Source of the DNA: Cristatella mucedo
Taxonomy: Eukaryota; Bryozoa; Phylactolaemata; Cristatellidae
DNA: 62,000 nt
Assembly: GCA_009760855.2 (NCBI GenBank)
Contig: WPIO01000001.1
Coordinates: 20,467,501 to 20,529,500 of the forward strand
Reading direction: 5' to 3'
Part shown: one piece after another, positions 13,441 through 27,900 of the stretch
How positions within the stretch are numbered: position 1 is the first letter of the stretch
Layout of the letters: every line of letters starts with the position of its first letter
Notes under the pieces: generated by a model
Database searches by the model: none
What the model was told of the DNA's origin: nothing
The model's input: only the letters and a program-made list of their open reading frames with translations
Made by a program: the position numbers and the translations under genes

Positions 13441-15490
13441 TCTCTGCTGGCTGTCACACCAACGAAGCACTATGCACGGCGAGTGCTACAGCATACAGCT
13501 ATGCAAACACGATTCCGTTATATCGATAGCCAGTAGCCAGCAACCGCGAATGAAATGCACTAAGGCTTCCTTCAAGTGACAGCAGCAAGAAGCAAACGCT
13601 AGGATACGAGTGACTGTCTCAGCACTTACGGACCGCCTATTTGAACCTGCAGCCTCTGAAGATACAAACTCGGCAGCACACGATGCCGAGAATGTCAGGT
13701 TCTGGGCTCTATTTGGTTTGCGATAATAGCTTTCGCATCAGACTAGGCCCCACCGAAAGAGATATTTGCACCATGCTTGCCTGCTGTACTGCAGTGGTTA
13801 AATAACACAACCATGGCTCGATGCTGAAAAAATGTGGCCAGGCTCACTTTAACACTCATCTTCTTTAGTATGAGTATCTCAGCCCCAGCTCAGGGGTAGG
13901 GTGCTTGTGCTGGATGTCCGGGTCGTAGGTTCTTGTTCATCAGCAGACAATGAAGGATTGCAGCAGGCAACTCGCCAGGCAATCCTTAATTGACTGCTGC
14001 ACCGCCTGCCGTAAGCAAGCGATAGCAGCTAAGGCACTTCTGCTGCTAGATAAATGAGGTAGCTGAATCAGCCGACCTTAATTTTGTGGTTTACTAGTCT
14101 ACTTGTTTACAGCGTGGGAGAGTTTTTCAGCAAGCTGTTGGGAGTGAAGTTACCGGCATGCATGGCACAGCTAAGCAGGGCCCTCCACAGACAACGGCTG
14201 CACAATGACGTCTGCTTGAATGAAGTTTTGCATTGAACCAGCTCACCTCACCCTACTGGAAACAAAGTGCAGCATGGCTGCAGCAAAGGCTATGCAATTA
14301 AGATACTGTATCAACAAAAGCAAGCTCAGGCACACCGATTGCAAGAACATCCAACCATTTGCTGAGATACATTTTTACTGCAGAAATAGTCTACATTTAA
14401 ATAAATCAACGATATTTGCATATACAGGCTACTTATGCTTTGAGTGCACTACAAAAACCTCCAGCATAACAAACACTTCGTCCTTGAGGCTTTGTTGATT
14501 TACAGATGGAGATGCACACATACAGGTATATGCATGCATTAATTTTGATCTAATTTTTGTTTCAGTGGCTGTGTTATGCTACTTCAGACGGAATTCAATT
14601 ACAGCAAGAGGAGTTTGTTAACTCTACGGTACGGACACTGAGGGGGGCTGCCCAGGCTCGCTGGAAGTACAGCGATGCACATCGTTTTCTGATTGCTATT
14701 GCTCCTGAGAGCTTGGTTGTACGTGCCCTAAAGAAGAAATGCATCGGTCACTCGTGAGGCAGAAGTTTCCAGCCAAGGAGCAAGCAGCCTAAAGTCTGTG
14801 ATGCATACACTATGCAGATCTATATCATACATGGTATGCACTTCTGGGTCACAGCAATTTCTTTCCTCGACCACAAGCCTTTCTCGAAGAAGCAAGTGCA
14901 TCAAGCCTAACAAAGTGGGCCGAAACAATCCGCCCCCTGTACGCACTTTGCCACATGTGCCGCGATCCCACACTAGCGTTCACTCGAGTCTGTCAAGGCT
15001 CGGTGTCGAACAGAGAGCCTGCTCACCTCTCTCGAAGCCTGGATGACGTCCCGCACCGACATCAGCATAACGTCCTGCACTTGCAGCAGCCAGCGCTCGA
15101 CTGAGCCGCGAGCCTCTGACGTCGATATGACCGAGCTCAGCTTGACCTTCTCTGCCTCGCTGCTGAACATGGAGTGGATGTCCAGCTTCTTGTCAAACTC
15201 GAGCTTGGCTATGCCCTCGAAGCACTTCTTCAGATGTGGCTGCACGCGCGTCGGGTCTTTGGTCTCGGACAGAATTTCCAGCATCTCGTCGTTGGACAGA
15301 AAGAAGAACCTGCAAAGAGCGGTGCATGCTCCGATGCAGCTCTGCGGTCTCTCGACCGGACGCCTGTGCAAGCACGCAGAACTCCGACAGGGATATGCTG
15401 GACAATGTGCAATTCAAATGGTGTCGAATTCGTGAAGGATGGGTACGAGCTTCGAGCGAGTAACATGCTTCGCTCGGAGTGCCAAGAATC

Positions 15491-15539
<49 letters not shown>

Positions 15540-17871
15540 ATCTCCCTTAACATGATCCGGGGCCAGCTGACCACCGATTGCCGCATCGCGAAATGCTCAC
15601 CAAGTGAACTCAAAGGGAAGGAGTGGCTCGCATGAACAAAACTCGTATGAACACATCTAGCAGGTAGCAGGTCTGCAATGTAGTGGCAGAACGGTACGAG
15701 TAGAAAGCAGCGCAGGTAACCAGCCAGACTAGGCTAGCGGGACACATCGCGAGAGTTGTAACGATCTGGCCCTAGTGGCAGACTCACCGTGGGAAGAATA
15801 GACGTTTCTTTTCGAGGTAGGCATTGAGGCCCTTGTTGATCTTCTCCAGGAGGCCGTTACTGTCACGCATCTTCTCCAGCAGACCCTGGAGGCTGGTGGC
15901 AACCAGCACCTTGGGATCTTTCGTGACGTGCTTCATCACGTCTCTCCAGTTCCTGTCCACGGTCTGGAACAGGCGACCCTCTTCGGGCATCTGTTGCATG
16001 ATGTCCTCTGACGAGAATATGGGCTCCAAGTAGAGCCACTGAGCCTGAACTTTAAGCCACTCGTCTATCGTGTCCTGTATGCGTAACAGCCGCTCTTCCC
16101 ATGCCTGGAATGAGAGCAGATACGAAAGCCGTCTTTACCGTTTAGACAAAGGCCATCGGGTGAGGTCGATTACTTACTGCTCAAACGTGGCTTCGACAAA
16201 GTTACGAAAATTCAACCGCATGCTCGACTAACGCCTGCTCAGTCACTGATTAGACCATACATCAACCACGTGGTGACCTAAAAGCTACTTTTGTTTTACT
16301 GTATGTTCATTGGCTACTAAAATACTGAGAGTGGCAGGTTTGAACTGTAAGTGGTTGCAGTGGTTTGTTATCCCTTAATAATGATAATAATAATAATAAC
16401 AATACATTTGATATAGCACCCTCAGAGAACGAAATCTCCTTCTAGGCACTTAGCATTTGCTGCAAAAGAAGTTCCAAGACTGGATAAAGAAAGAAAAAAC
16501 TCGCATGGCTACCAAGTAGCAAGGCTCGGGAATCCAGGATCGAGCCGATTGCACCATTCTAGGAGATATGGATCAGATCCCACGACTGACTCGATCTAGG
16601 ACAATCTGACCCTGGCCCGCCCACTCCTAACAGCCGTCAGCTCAAAGGGTTATTGCTGGCAACCTGGCTTACTTTTGGGAGTAACAGGAAGTTATGGATA
16701 GATGCTCTCAATAGCACAATGAGAAAGATAGGTGGCAGAGAGGTTGCTTGGGATTTCTCACCAGAATCCTGCAGAGTAAACGAGCCATGCTCCAAATATG
16801 GCTAGTCAAGAGCAGTAATAAAACTAATTTATCAGAAATTAGAAAATTAACTGCTCCTTAAATGCACATTCTTGAAGCTGCTATTATTACAGCAGAGAGA
16901 TAAGACCATTTTAGGGACGAATGCTATTGAACTTAATACAAGTAGCCTAAGGAATGCAAAAAAGCATTCAACATCAGACGCATAGTTTAAGCTTAGCAGA
17001 CTTTCGGGATGATACTATCAGGATCAACAAGAGTTTGAGCTCGATGCCATAGTAAGAAGTAAGTTGACTTAGGGAAGTCATGAAAACAATTCAAGTGCAT
17101 CTTGAAATCAATACTTCACTTGGTCATGCAAAACAAACTGGAAGGTATTGGTAGAATACTTCAAATGTCGGGCTTTGCATTATTAATCATACATGCCAAA
17201 CAATGAAACATCAGTGCTACTTGAGATCTCAAGCTTACCATCTTATAGTAAACTCTGCTCTATTCCGGATCCCACAACTGTTTAGCAAGAGCCTATCACA
17301 AATAGAAAATAATCTCCTTGAAGCATATTCTCTTATGGCTAATATTTAAGCAGAGAAAATAAATAGAGGAACTTTGGCATGACTCAATAATCTCCTACAC
17401 TTCGCACTCAAGCAATCAAGATACTCCATGCAAATTGACAGAATCATGACGTACATGTTGGCTTTACGCGCATAAATTTGCAATGCAAAGTATCTCCGGT
17501 GAGCCTAAAAACTTATTGCACGAGAAAACGCTGCACAGTGGAATTGAATCACTTGAGTTCGACTGGATCATATATCGAAAGCTAAAAGTAATTCGAGGCT
17601 GTGTTGAAAATGCAGGCACTATATCTTGTACAATGCACGATATCACTAGCCAATTGACATGCTTTCTTTGGAGCAAATCCACAATGTTCTCAGAAGCGGT
17701 TTAGTTCTCTTAAGGTACTGCGAAATGCCTTTTTATTATAAAAATTGTTATTTGCAAGCTGCATCCACATATGCATGCGCAAATACTGCTACTTTTGAGC
17801 CCGAAGCCAAGCTTGTGATGGGTAAGAAAGAGAGACAGCAAGGGGGATCGACAGAGATAGAGAGAGGGTCA

Positions 17872-17927
<56 letters not shown>

Positions 17928-18425
17928 ACGGAGAAAGACAGACAGACAGACGGACAGACAGAGAGAGGGGGGAGTGATAGAGAAAGAGAAAAAGAGAGAG
18001 AGAGGGGTGAGGAAAGGATGGAGAGAGTGAGGGAGGGAGAGAAGGGAGGAAGGATAGATGGAGGTACGGAGGGAAGGAGAGATGGAAGAAGAGAGGGAGA
18101 AGAGAGAAAGATAAAAGATAAGAAATGGAGACAGAGAGAGAAATAGAAACAGACAGAGCGCGATAGTAACAGCAAACAGGAGAGGATGAGATTTAATGGG
18201 GAAAGAGGGGAGTGAGAGGACGTGAGAGTGAGAGGGGGACGAATGAGAGACGGTGAAAGCCAGACAGAGAGGAGGAGAGAGAGAGAGAGGGAGAGGGAGA
18301 GAGAGAGAGAGGTAGGGGAGGGTGGTACGGCGACAAGACTGAGTCAGACAGGACAGCAAGAAAGATAGTGGAACGGATATAAAACTGACACACACAAGAA
18401 GCAAATAAAGCAAGGGAGACAGTGA

Positions 18426-18476
<51 letters not shown>

Positions 18477-18510
18477 CGAGACGAGAATGAGCAGTAGAGA
18501 AGCATAGACA

Positions 18511-18584
<74 letters not shown>

Positions 18585-18636
18585 ACCAAGGAAAAACTCT
18601 CTGTTTCGCATGGATGTGAAGCCGCAATTTTTACTT

Positions 18637-18676
<40 letters not shown>

Positions 18677-19017
18677 ATGCATAAAATGCTGCCTTTTCTT
18701 ACACATGAAATGCAAAACACCAGGCTAACCTGAAAAGTAATCAGTCAACATACTTCCCTTACAGCATATTGGAAATGCCTAGATGATGACACTGGCAGGT
18801 GGCAGCAAAGAAAGTGGGAAATAATGACTTTGAGAAAAAGAGTGAGAGGTAGCCTTACTTCTGCAGTGTGCTATAGAAGTCCGAATATTATGCAGTGCTG
18901 CAGACCCTGAATGGTCATCAGTAGTGATGCAGACTGTAGATACTATTTTTGGCTGAAAAAATAATGATTCAATAAGCTAAGGCAAGGACCAAGTGTTACC
19001 ATCACAGTAAAAGAAAG

Positions 19018-19082
<65 letters not shown>

Positions 19083-21884
19083 GAGACAGAGAGACAGAGA
19101 GACAAAGAGACAGAGAGACAGAGAGAGAGAGAGACAGACAGAGAGACAGAGACAGAGACAAAGACAGAGACGGAGACGGAGACAGAGACAGAGAGACAGA
19201 AAGACAGAGAGACAGAGAGAAACAGAGACAGAGAGAAACAGAGACAGAAAAAGAGAGAGAGAGTGTGTGTGAGAGAGTGAGAGAGAGAGAGACGGAGACA
19301 GAGAGTACCAACGGGTTGCTGGTTTACCCATCAAGTTACTTAAGTGCACCATTCATTCCATTTAAACACACAGTGCATACAAACAGCACATGAGCTGAGG
19401 CTGGGTAATGTGGCCAGTAATACGTGGATGGGAGTCATTCGTTAAAACCCTTTGGATTTCCAGATGCACGGCAGTCAGAGTGGAACATGACCAACTGATC
19501 TGAGAGCATTCAAGTAACACAAGCTCAATAATCCCCACCCCAAGAAGTCTCAGCTGGAGCTCATAAACTCGGTGGCTCGGTGGATAGGCAGCACTGCCAT
19601 AGCTGTAGTGTTACTGCCACTTGAAATACCCGACGTTACTCAGCTTAAAAAGACCAAGGAGCACTTTAATCGAACACATGGGGTTCAGCAAGATAATTTA
19701 ATATATGGTCATACCCAAACATACCTCACTGAGGCAAGTTTCCAACAAAACTAATTTTGCAACCCAATCTTTCGAAGCATGACAGAAGTACCACTTACAA
19801 ACAAATAGCTTTCGTAAATACATCCAAAAGCATCGTTACAATTTTGACCTCAGCTTATGGACCAGCATTCACCAGCCAGTTTAAACGACTTAGCATTAAA
19901 CAAACATGCAGCGTTATTTGCATACCTTAATTTCTTTTTCAAAGGGCTTTATGAACGGTGAGCCCCTCATCGTTTGGGTTTTCACAATCTGATCGTCAAG
20001 CATTGTCTGTATCTCGTCGACTGATGCAAGGATCCGTACGCCAGTGTCACGGTAAGCAATCAGAGCAAAGAACATTGGCTCCCACTCTTCCATCATCTTA
20101 TTCATGGCCTTCTCTAGCGAGTGCTCTTTCGTGGCTGCCCCACTAATGGTTTCGAACTGCTCCATAAAAGGATCGAGACCAAGTTTGACCACTTTTCTCA
20201 GTGTTGTACCAGAGTTTGGCGTGATGTCAAAGCCAGCAATAGATGACATTTGCTGCCAGTGCCGTGTCCTGATACCAGGATTGCAGAGGACTGATATAAG
20301 AGGAATATGTTGCTGAAATGCAAGAATAAAAAATCATGCAAATTATAGGCAAATGCATAAGACTTTTATTAAGTAACTACCGCAAAAGACCTTATCACAG
20401 AACAATGGCCAGCAGAATGCATTCAAACTCATTTCGAAGTAGCACTGTCCATACCTTAAATGTAGTAACCTGATCCATGACAGTGCCGCATACCGAAAGA
20501 GCTGCAGGTGGCACAACTGGTGGCACTTCGTCTTCAGGATTTGGCTCAGGTTCCCCGTCTGCAATCGGAGCCTCATCATCAAACTTCTTCTTTTTCTTGA
20601 GCTCTTTAATTAACTCCTCTCTTTCTGTCTGCTGCTTTTTCATTTTGTTATTAAAGAACTTCTGGATCTTATACAACTCTCGCCAGAATTCGTCCACCTG
20701 ACCTTCAATGATCTCCGAATTGAGATCAAGGAAGGCACCATCCGTCCACTTCTTCTCGTCACGCTGCCACTTTACGACAGAGCTGAAGAGCTTGAAAAAA
20801 GGATCCACAGCCACAGCAACGTCCTCAACAACAGGGTATGTGCTAACCGGGAACTTGTAAAGCACCTCTTCCTGCAATGATAACGAGTGGCATGCCGTAG
20901 CAAAAAGGAATTGCTGCATGCACACTTTATTCAGAACATATTATATGTCCCTTTAAGAGAAATCTGGAGAGTCGCTTGTGCCAGAGACAGTCGGTTTCAT
21001 ATATCTGTATATCATTCAATCAATGCAGTCTAATAAAAAATGAGGAAGGTGCTAACCGAAAGCAAGTAAGATGTTACCTTGTTAACCCAAGCGATAGCCT
21101 CCTGTGCATCTGCAAGTCGTTTCTGCACAGCTCGCACATCTTGGACATACTGCGACATCATGTCCAATTCACCATAGTCGTTGAACTCATCAACTCGCTG
21201 GCGTAGCTTCTCGAGCTCAAGTACAACTTTCTCGCGCTTTTCCGTCAACATCTTCTCACCCTCGAGCTTGGAGCTCTCAATCAGCTGTGGATAGAGAAAG
21301 AACTTGCACGTGACCTCTGAACGTGCTTCAAACATATCCCGGTTAATGTAAGTAACCGGCAAATTAGCATGGCCAAGGCTGCCTGGCTACCTCTTCATTC
21401 TGGTCGAACACTGGATTTATTCGCTGCGGCCATGTCAACACTTCAGCATTGAGCTCCAAATCACTGCCAGGAAACATGTAGGCCTCCATTAGATATAGCA
21501 GCCGCTCCATTGCTTCCTTAATGCGCTGGTTCAGCTTAATCATACCAGTGGTTCGTGCACGCTCGACGAATGCTACCATGTCCATGAGTTCACTACTATT
21601 GTCGGGATGCTTAAGAGCACGTGCCTGGATGTGCATGAACTCGGCAATAATTCTACAATTCAAGTACTCGGGTATTACTTTGCGACCAAACGTCAAATTA
21701 GCATGTGTCAGTTCACCAAGTTTGAGTTGGAACAGCCAAAGAAGAAATCAGCAGGCATCACAGACCATAGGAGGCATTGGCCGGCATAACCATACTGGTA
21801 TAACTTGGTTGCCTGTTTAGGATCAAGCTGCATATTTATTTTCAGAACATAACACCAACTCCAACAGATAATATATGCCGACAA

Positions 21885-21930
<46 letters not shown>

Positions 21931-24900
21931 ACTCGATAATTGAGCTGTCCTTAAACTGATATCTCTACTGCTTCACTGCCTCCACCAGCTTCCTTTTGTT
22001 CATAGGCAGCGCAGACAAGACAGGAGTGTTTATGACATGCACTCATGCTTTCACAGCAAGCAGAATTAGTAAAACAAAAGTGGAGCCAATACAGTGTGCA
22101 AGGCACATTAGCAAAGCTCGTGGGCTTACTGTTGGTTCTCTGTACGGTGGTCATCAGTGACACGCTTCAGCAGCAGATCTGCCAGCTCCTTTGCACAATC
22201 GGCCAGGCCCCTCTTAAGATCTTCACAGTCCAATCGAATCATATCAAAATGCTCAACACTGGGCAGAGTCATTATTTCCATGGCCACGGCACGAAACCTT
22301 TCGATTTGCTGGCATATACAAAATATGATGCAACCGATTAGCCACTGATAAAGAGCACCACAATGACACAAGCCATAGCTTTAATCAAACACAATATAAG
22401 CCTTACTGACCTGGCAGTACTCTTCAAACGTGCGCTTTTCAGACATAAACAGATTTATCTCTTTCAGTGCTTCTCCATTAACAACGTAGCTGTACTTATC
22501 AACTAAAATTTAATACAATGGAGAATCACCTGTCAAATCACAATCGAAGGCTGCTTAATAGGAAAGAATATGTGAACATGATCAAAGAAGTTTGATCTGA
22601 GGAGTCTGTGTCAAGGAGGCTGAGCTGGAAACGGTGACCGATTAGCTAGTGGCATACATGCATGACACTACTAACAAATATACCATCCACCTTTAAACCA
22701 ACTCAAATGCATACTATGAAGTACGAAAAACAAAACTTTAGGATACCCAGATTGTCTGTATCAGTCACATCGGCACGTAGATACCATTCCAACAAACGCA
22801 TATGCTCTGTAGGTAAATGTGAATGCATGTGAGTATGAGCAAGGGGGTACATGCAACATGCATGAGTGTGTGTGTGTGTGTTTTGTGCATAGATAGAAAC
22901 ATAAACAGTATACATGTACAGGCATGCATACAACATACAGTCTATGCCTATACTGGAGATCGTGCCTTCAGCTAGTATGCTCCCAAAGCCTGCAATTCAC
23001 AGGGACTGGTGTCATGATATCCCCTGACATGATGACATATAAAAACAAACTAAATGTGCATCTATTAATCTCAGCATTTAGTGGATTCGTGTGATTTATC
23101 CTGTGCATACTTTTGCATACTAACAGTTAACAGTGCATGCTGCCACTATCCATGTTCGCATGTTGACTGTGTGCATGTCACCGCTACCGTGTTGTGCTTG
23201 TTGACATTAAGCATGCTAAAACTTACCATTCGATCATGCTTCTTTTATAGCATATACAAAGTGCCTAGAAAGAGATTAACTACTCTAAGGGCACTATACA
23301 AATATAGTATTATTATTATTATTATTATATGTATACTGATATGCCAGTACAAGTATACCTGCATAAACCTTAAGCTCATAAACACTGACATAGATGGGTA
23401 CATACATACTTCTATGTACATGCTATAAGCACACATCACAAACACACTGTATATACAGGTATATAAATATGCAGTGCACAGTAAATATACACAAAACACG
23501 GTTTGGAAACATGTCTAAAGAGCCACCCCATTTGGTCAAACCTGATCTTTCATGATCTTTTTTGCACATCAAAATTTTGCACATTTTTTCCTGATCTTTT
23601 TTGCACATCAAAATATAGGACCGTCTTCTTCAGCTACGTTGTATGTAGCTGTATCTTCTGGCGCGATTTAGATGCGCTAGTTGCATCCACGCTGCCAAGC
23701 TGCATACCAGTAGACAGACAGATACAAAGCAGCTCACCGAAAAACTGTAGGTGAGCCTTAGGCTCCTCAAAGTATCGCTGAACGGCCTCAACCAGCTTGC
23801 TCCGTGCAGCTTCCACCACGTGGCCTGCCACTGCAGCCGGAACTGTGATGCCTGTGCCGCCCGACAAGTAGCAGTAGACGGTCGGAAACGACTGCATCGT
23901 CCTGCATATCTGCGAATTGACAGAGACGGCAAGCTCTTCTAGGTCTTCATACGGTGGGTAGAACTGCATTTTTCGATCGTCAAACGTCAGCTGCATCTTC
24001 AGTATTGGAAGATTCTCTTTGTTGTTTTCGTCGAAGAGAGACACCCAAGCCTCAATTGTGCGAGTTAGCAGCCCGACAATCTAGAGCAAATAAGCAAATT
24101 CCCTAGAGCATCGTGTGGTATCACAGTGCCACGAGTGACAAGAAGACCACACCCAATTAGTATTGCGATCGCGTGCCCTAGAAAAGACACAATCTATCTC
24201 CTGCATGAGCACTGATTAATAAGAACGGAGCCGGTCAGAGAACAAGGGACAGCATGCCTTGCACTAACTACGATGAGCGAATGCTGCGGCAGCGCGGCGT
24301 CCACGTGGCGAAGGCAACTGGTGCCAAGCATCCATGCAAGACATTGAGGGTGAGATGTAGGGGTAAGACTGCTAGCATGACAGAGAGCAGGAGCTGGCCA
24401 AATACCTGGTTGGAGATGAGCGCTGTGGCGCAGTTGTAGAAGCTCTCCTGCTTGTCGTGTCGCACCGATGAGAAGCTGCTCTTCTCGGCAAATATGCCGA
24501 TTATCTGAGGATGCCAAGTGTGCATAAGCTTGTCCTCGCTTTTCTCGCATTCCAGTATTATGTTGTTTTTCAGGCTGGAGAATTCCAGAGGTCCCTCAGC
24601 CCTACCAAGGTTGATGATGATCGCACATAAAAAAGCGTCACTACGAGCAGATCGTCCCTTATCGAAAAGTTACAAGAACTGCCAATCCAGGCCAGCATGT
24701 CAGAATTTACAGAATCGCTACAACAAAAACTTCGATACAGGACAGCCCTCCGCCTGCCGTATTGATTGACATCGATATGATGCGGCAGGTTACGAGTACC
24801 AGCACCCTGTCGAAGGGGCAGCTGAGGACGTGTATTGACGCTATGCGCTCCAACTCCTCTTAAACTGCGGAGCAGCAGCAATCAATTTAAAATACACTCC

Positions 24901-27900
24901 AAGTACCGAGTCATTCATTTGGCAAAAGGTTAAAGTTTAATCGACTTTGTGGCAAAGGGTCTGCCGTAGTTGTATGCATCGACCGTGTTCCAAAGGTCGT
25001 CGGACCAGATGACTTTCACTATTAGACCATCGCCACTATGCTCGGACTAAGGCGGCTGGCTGCCGATCACAGGCAGGAGCCCACGGAGTGAGCAGAGCGC
25101 GACCTAACGAGTCAGCAGTACGCCGTGTCCGAGTGGAGACCGACGGCCGATTGATCGACGGCAGGCCGGAGAGCGAAAGGCACAGTCCTAAAACCGTGTA
25201 ATGGCTTTCAAAAAGTCACGCTCTATTTGGGTTCCATCGGCAGCCGAGCCAGTGCATGGTCGCGGCGAGCGAAGTCGTTAGGGTCGGACTGCGACAGCTC
25301 GCGTACCAGTTTTCTTATCACGACCTTTGATGAAAATCGTTGCCAAAATAGCTCTCGGGTCTCCACTACGACCAATTTTTTAGAATCCAAGTCCAATACC
25401 AATGAAGCCATGAATGACGCTAATTTCGAGAATAACCAAATCTGTGGCAACATCAGTCGCAAGGAGGGCCGCCAAGCCTGGGCCCCATTTAAGGTCTAGT
25501 TTTGCCGGGTGCCATCTCGGTTATACTATTGGGTACCGCAGTAACCAATAAAGAGCCAACGGTAGATCGCGCCCCCTCACCGCTTGGGTCGAACGAAGAC
25601 TTGAGTCAAAATATCGTACTAGATAGCGGCTCCACCTACCCGGACGTAACTGCGAATTTGCACATTCAATAATGATTCTCTTGTGCCCGCGGTAATCTAT
25701 CGCTGAAGCCGCAAACAAGTCTTTGTAGACTTATAGCACCTTACGTACAAAACCTTAACTAGTGATTGCGAAAGTCGTCATTTGCATGTCAGTTTCGTCG
25801 TTAGTAGTATACAGCGAAATGTTAAGCGGTAGGGTTGTCAGTATAATTGCGGGGAAAATCAAGGACCCACTCCCTACATGATTGCTACTCGTTCAATGAA
25901 TAAGCCAAATATATAACGGGATCGCATTATTAGGCTTCTTGTAAACATTAAGTATACGCCCAGGATGGCCATTTATAATTTAGTATACGCATACTATTCA
26001 ATGGTATAAATCATTTTTGAGTCTAGACATACATACAAATTTTCTACCCAGCTCCAGGCTGTAAGCGATTGCTTACGTTGAGCGGCCGTTGAGACGGTGC
26101 CGTAAAGTAACTCTTCACCATTTACCTCGCTCATTCAATTCATAAACTGCTATTCGACTATGCGGAAATCCGCTTCATAGCTGCATTAAACGAACAGGAC
26201 TTTACGTAACTAGATTAATCAGAAAGTAGTCCCAAAGGTAACTTAATCGAGAGGCAGGCTGACACTTAGAAGACAAAAATTGAGAGGCTCCTATTTAATG
26301 TACCACGTTGACCCGAGTTCACAAGCCAAGAATGAATTATTCTAATGGCTACTTTAGGAGTTACGAAGCATCGCACCGACCCTGGGTCAGGCTGACATTC
26401 CTTTTTGGAACGACGTTCAGCTTGCCGTCTTATAGCGAGCGCTGCGTTGGCCGCCCGATTATGGTTAGCGTCACATGACCGGAAAAACCCTAGCAGGATC
26501 CAAACTAGGAAGCCCACGGTACAAAATATACGACACCGACCGCAAGGCCTCCCAGAGGCGGCATCTTCTAGATAAGTCGCATGGATGACAATGCACTACA
26601 GTGCTGAAATAGGACGGGCGGAGTTGCCCTGCGGTCTCTTTTTGTCGCCGACCAGGAATGTGAACCGATCAGCTTATGCTATGCTTAGGAAGATAAGTAA
26701 AAATTTAACTATTTCCGGGCTACTTTTTGAGCACATTACCTGTATCGCTACTTAATAGTCAGCCTGCGAATGCTTGATAGCGACGTGACAAAAGTTTACC
26801 ACAATGTGTCAAAGCTAGGTAGATCACGCTGCCGAGTAATGTCCGGAACTGAAAATACACTTAAAATAAAAGGGCATTTTCTATAGTGCCGTGTGAGAAC
26901 TGAAAGTATGGAACGGAAGCTGTACACTCGCTGCTAGAGAATCCAAATGGTAATGACAAGGAAGGTATCGTGCTAAGACTTGAAAACACAAGTATCGTGC
27001 TAAGACCGGCATGCCTAAGCACAAAAGGCACTTTGGGGCTCTGGTTAGTAAGACGCCTGGTTAGTAACATGCACTCAATCATGCACAGGCAAGCATGCAG
27101 AGCATACTTAAACAAAAGCACAAGTTCACTGGAGCGAAGAAAAAGTTAAACGGAACATATGCATCTTTAGCTGAGACCTAAATGGTGGTAATACTAATAC
27201 TAATAAGTATACTAATAATTATTGTCATAATAAGACATTAGTGTAAAGCCCGAAGAGCAATGTTAATTTGTTTTTAATCAATTTATAATCTCTGCAAAGT
27301 CATTGCAGGTGTTTACAGAAACCCGAGCAAATTACAGACTTCGGTGCATATGAATTGAAGGCCCGATCACCCTAAGAGTTCAGTTTAGGACGTGGAGCAG
27401 CGGGGAGCGGACGGGAAGGGACGTGGAGGCCGGGGAGCTGGTGGTACGAGAGCTCACTTAAGGAGCAAGGAAGTCGTATGGGTAAAAAAAAACTATCAGC
27501 CGATTTAATAGGCTCATTTATATAGCGGCAGAAGAGCTTTAATGGCCATCGCAACCGCTTGCAGTGGGCAATTAAGGATCACCCACTGTAGGACTCGAAC
27601 CCGCAACCTGGGTCGTAAAGAATGAGCACCTTATAATGTAATGTATCTCCGTCTGTAACTCCACAAAGTCATAAAGATCACGTGGGTGTTACGCACGAGA
27701 GTTTTGTATAGCGCACTCACAGCCGAAGCGGCTTTCGGTAAAACGCATTCGGTAGCCAACAGACTTCGTCTCACGCAACAAAGAGAAAGTGGGAAGCATA
27801 GCAGAGTTAGGAGAGCAGTTGAGGTAGTGAGTAGCATAGAAGTAGCAGTTCAGGACCGCTGAAAAAGATGTGCCATAGTCGGCAGTTGGAGAGTAGATGT

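Noticed and set aside
17748-18611. A 287-codon minus-strand frame of Ser/Leu repeats, and similar frames at 19.0-19.3 and 36.0-36.6 kb
   Set aside because: These are translations of (GA)n/(CT)n microsatellites.
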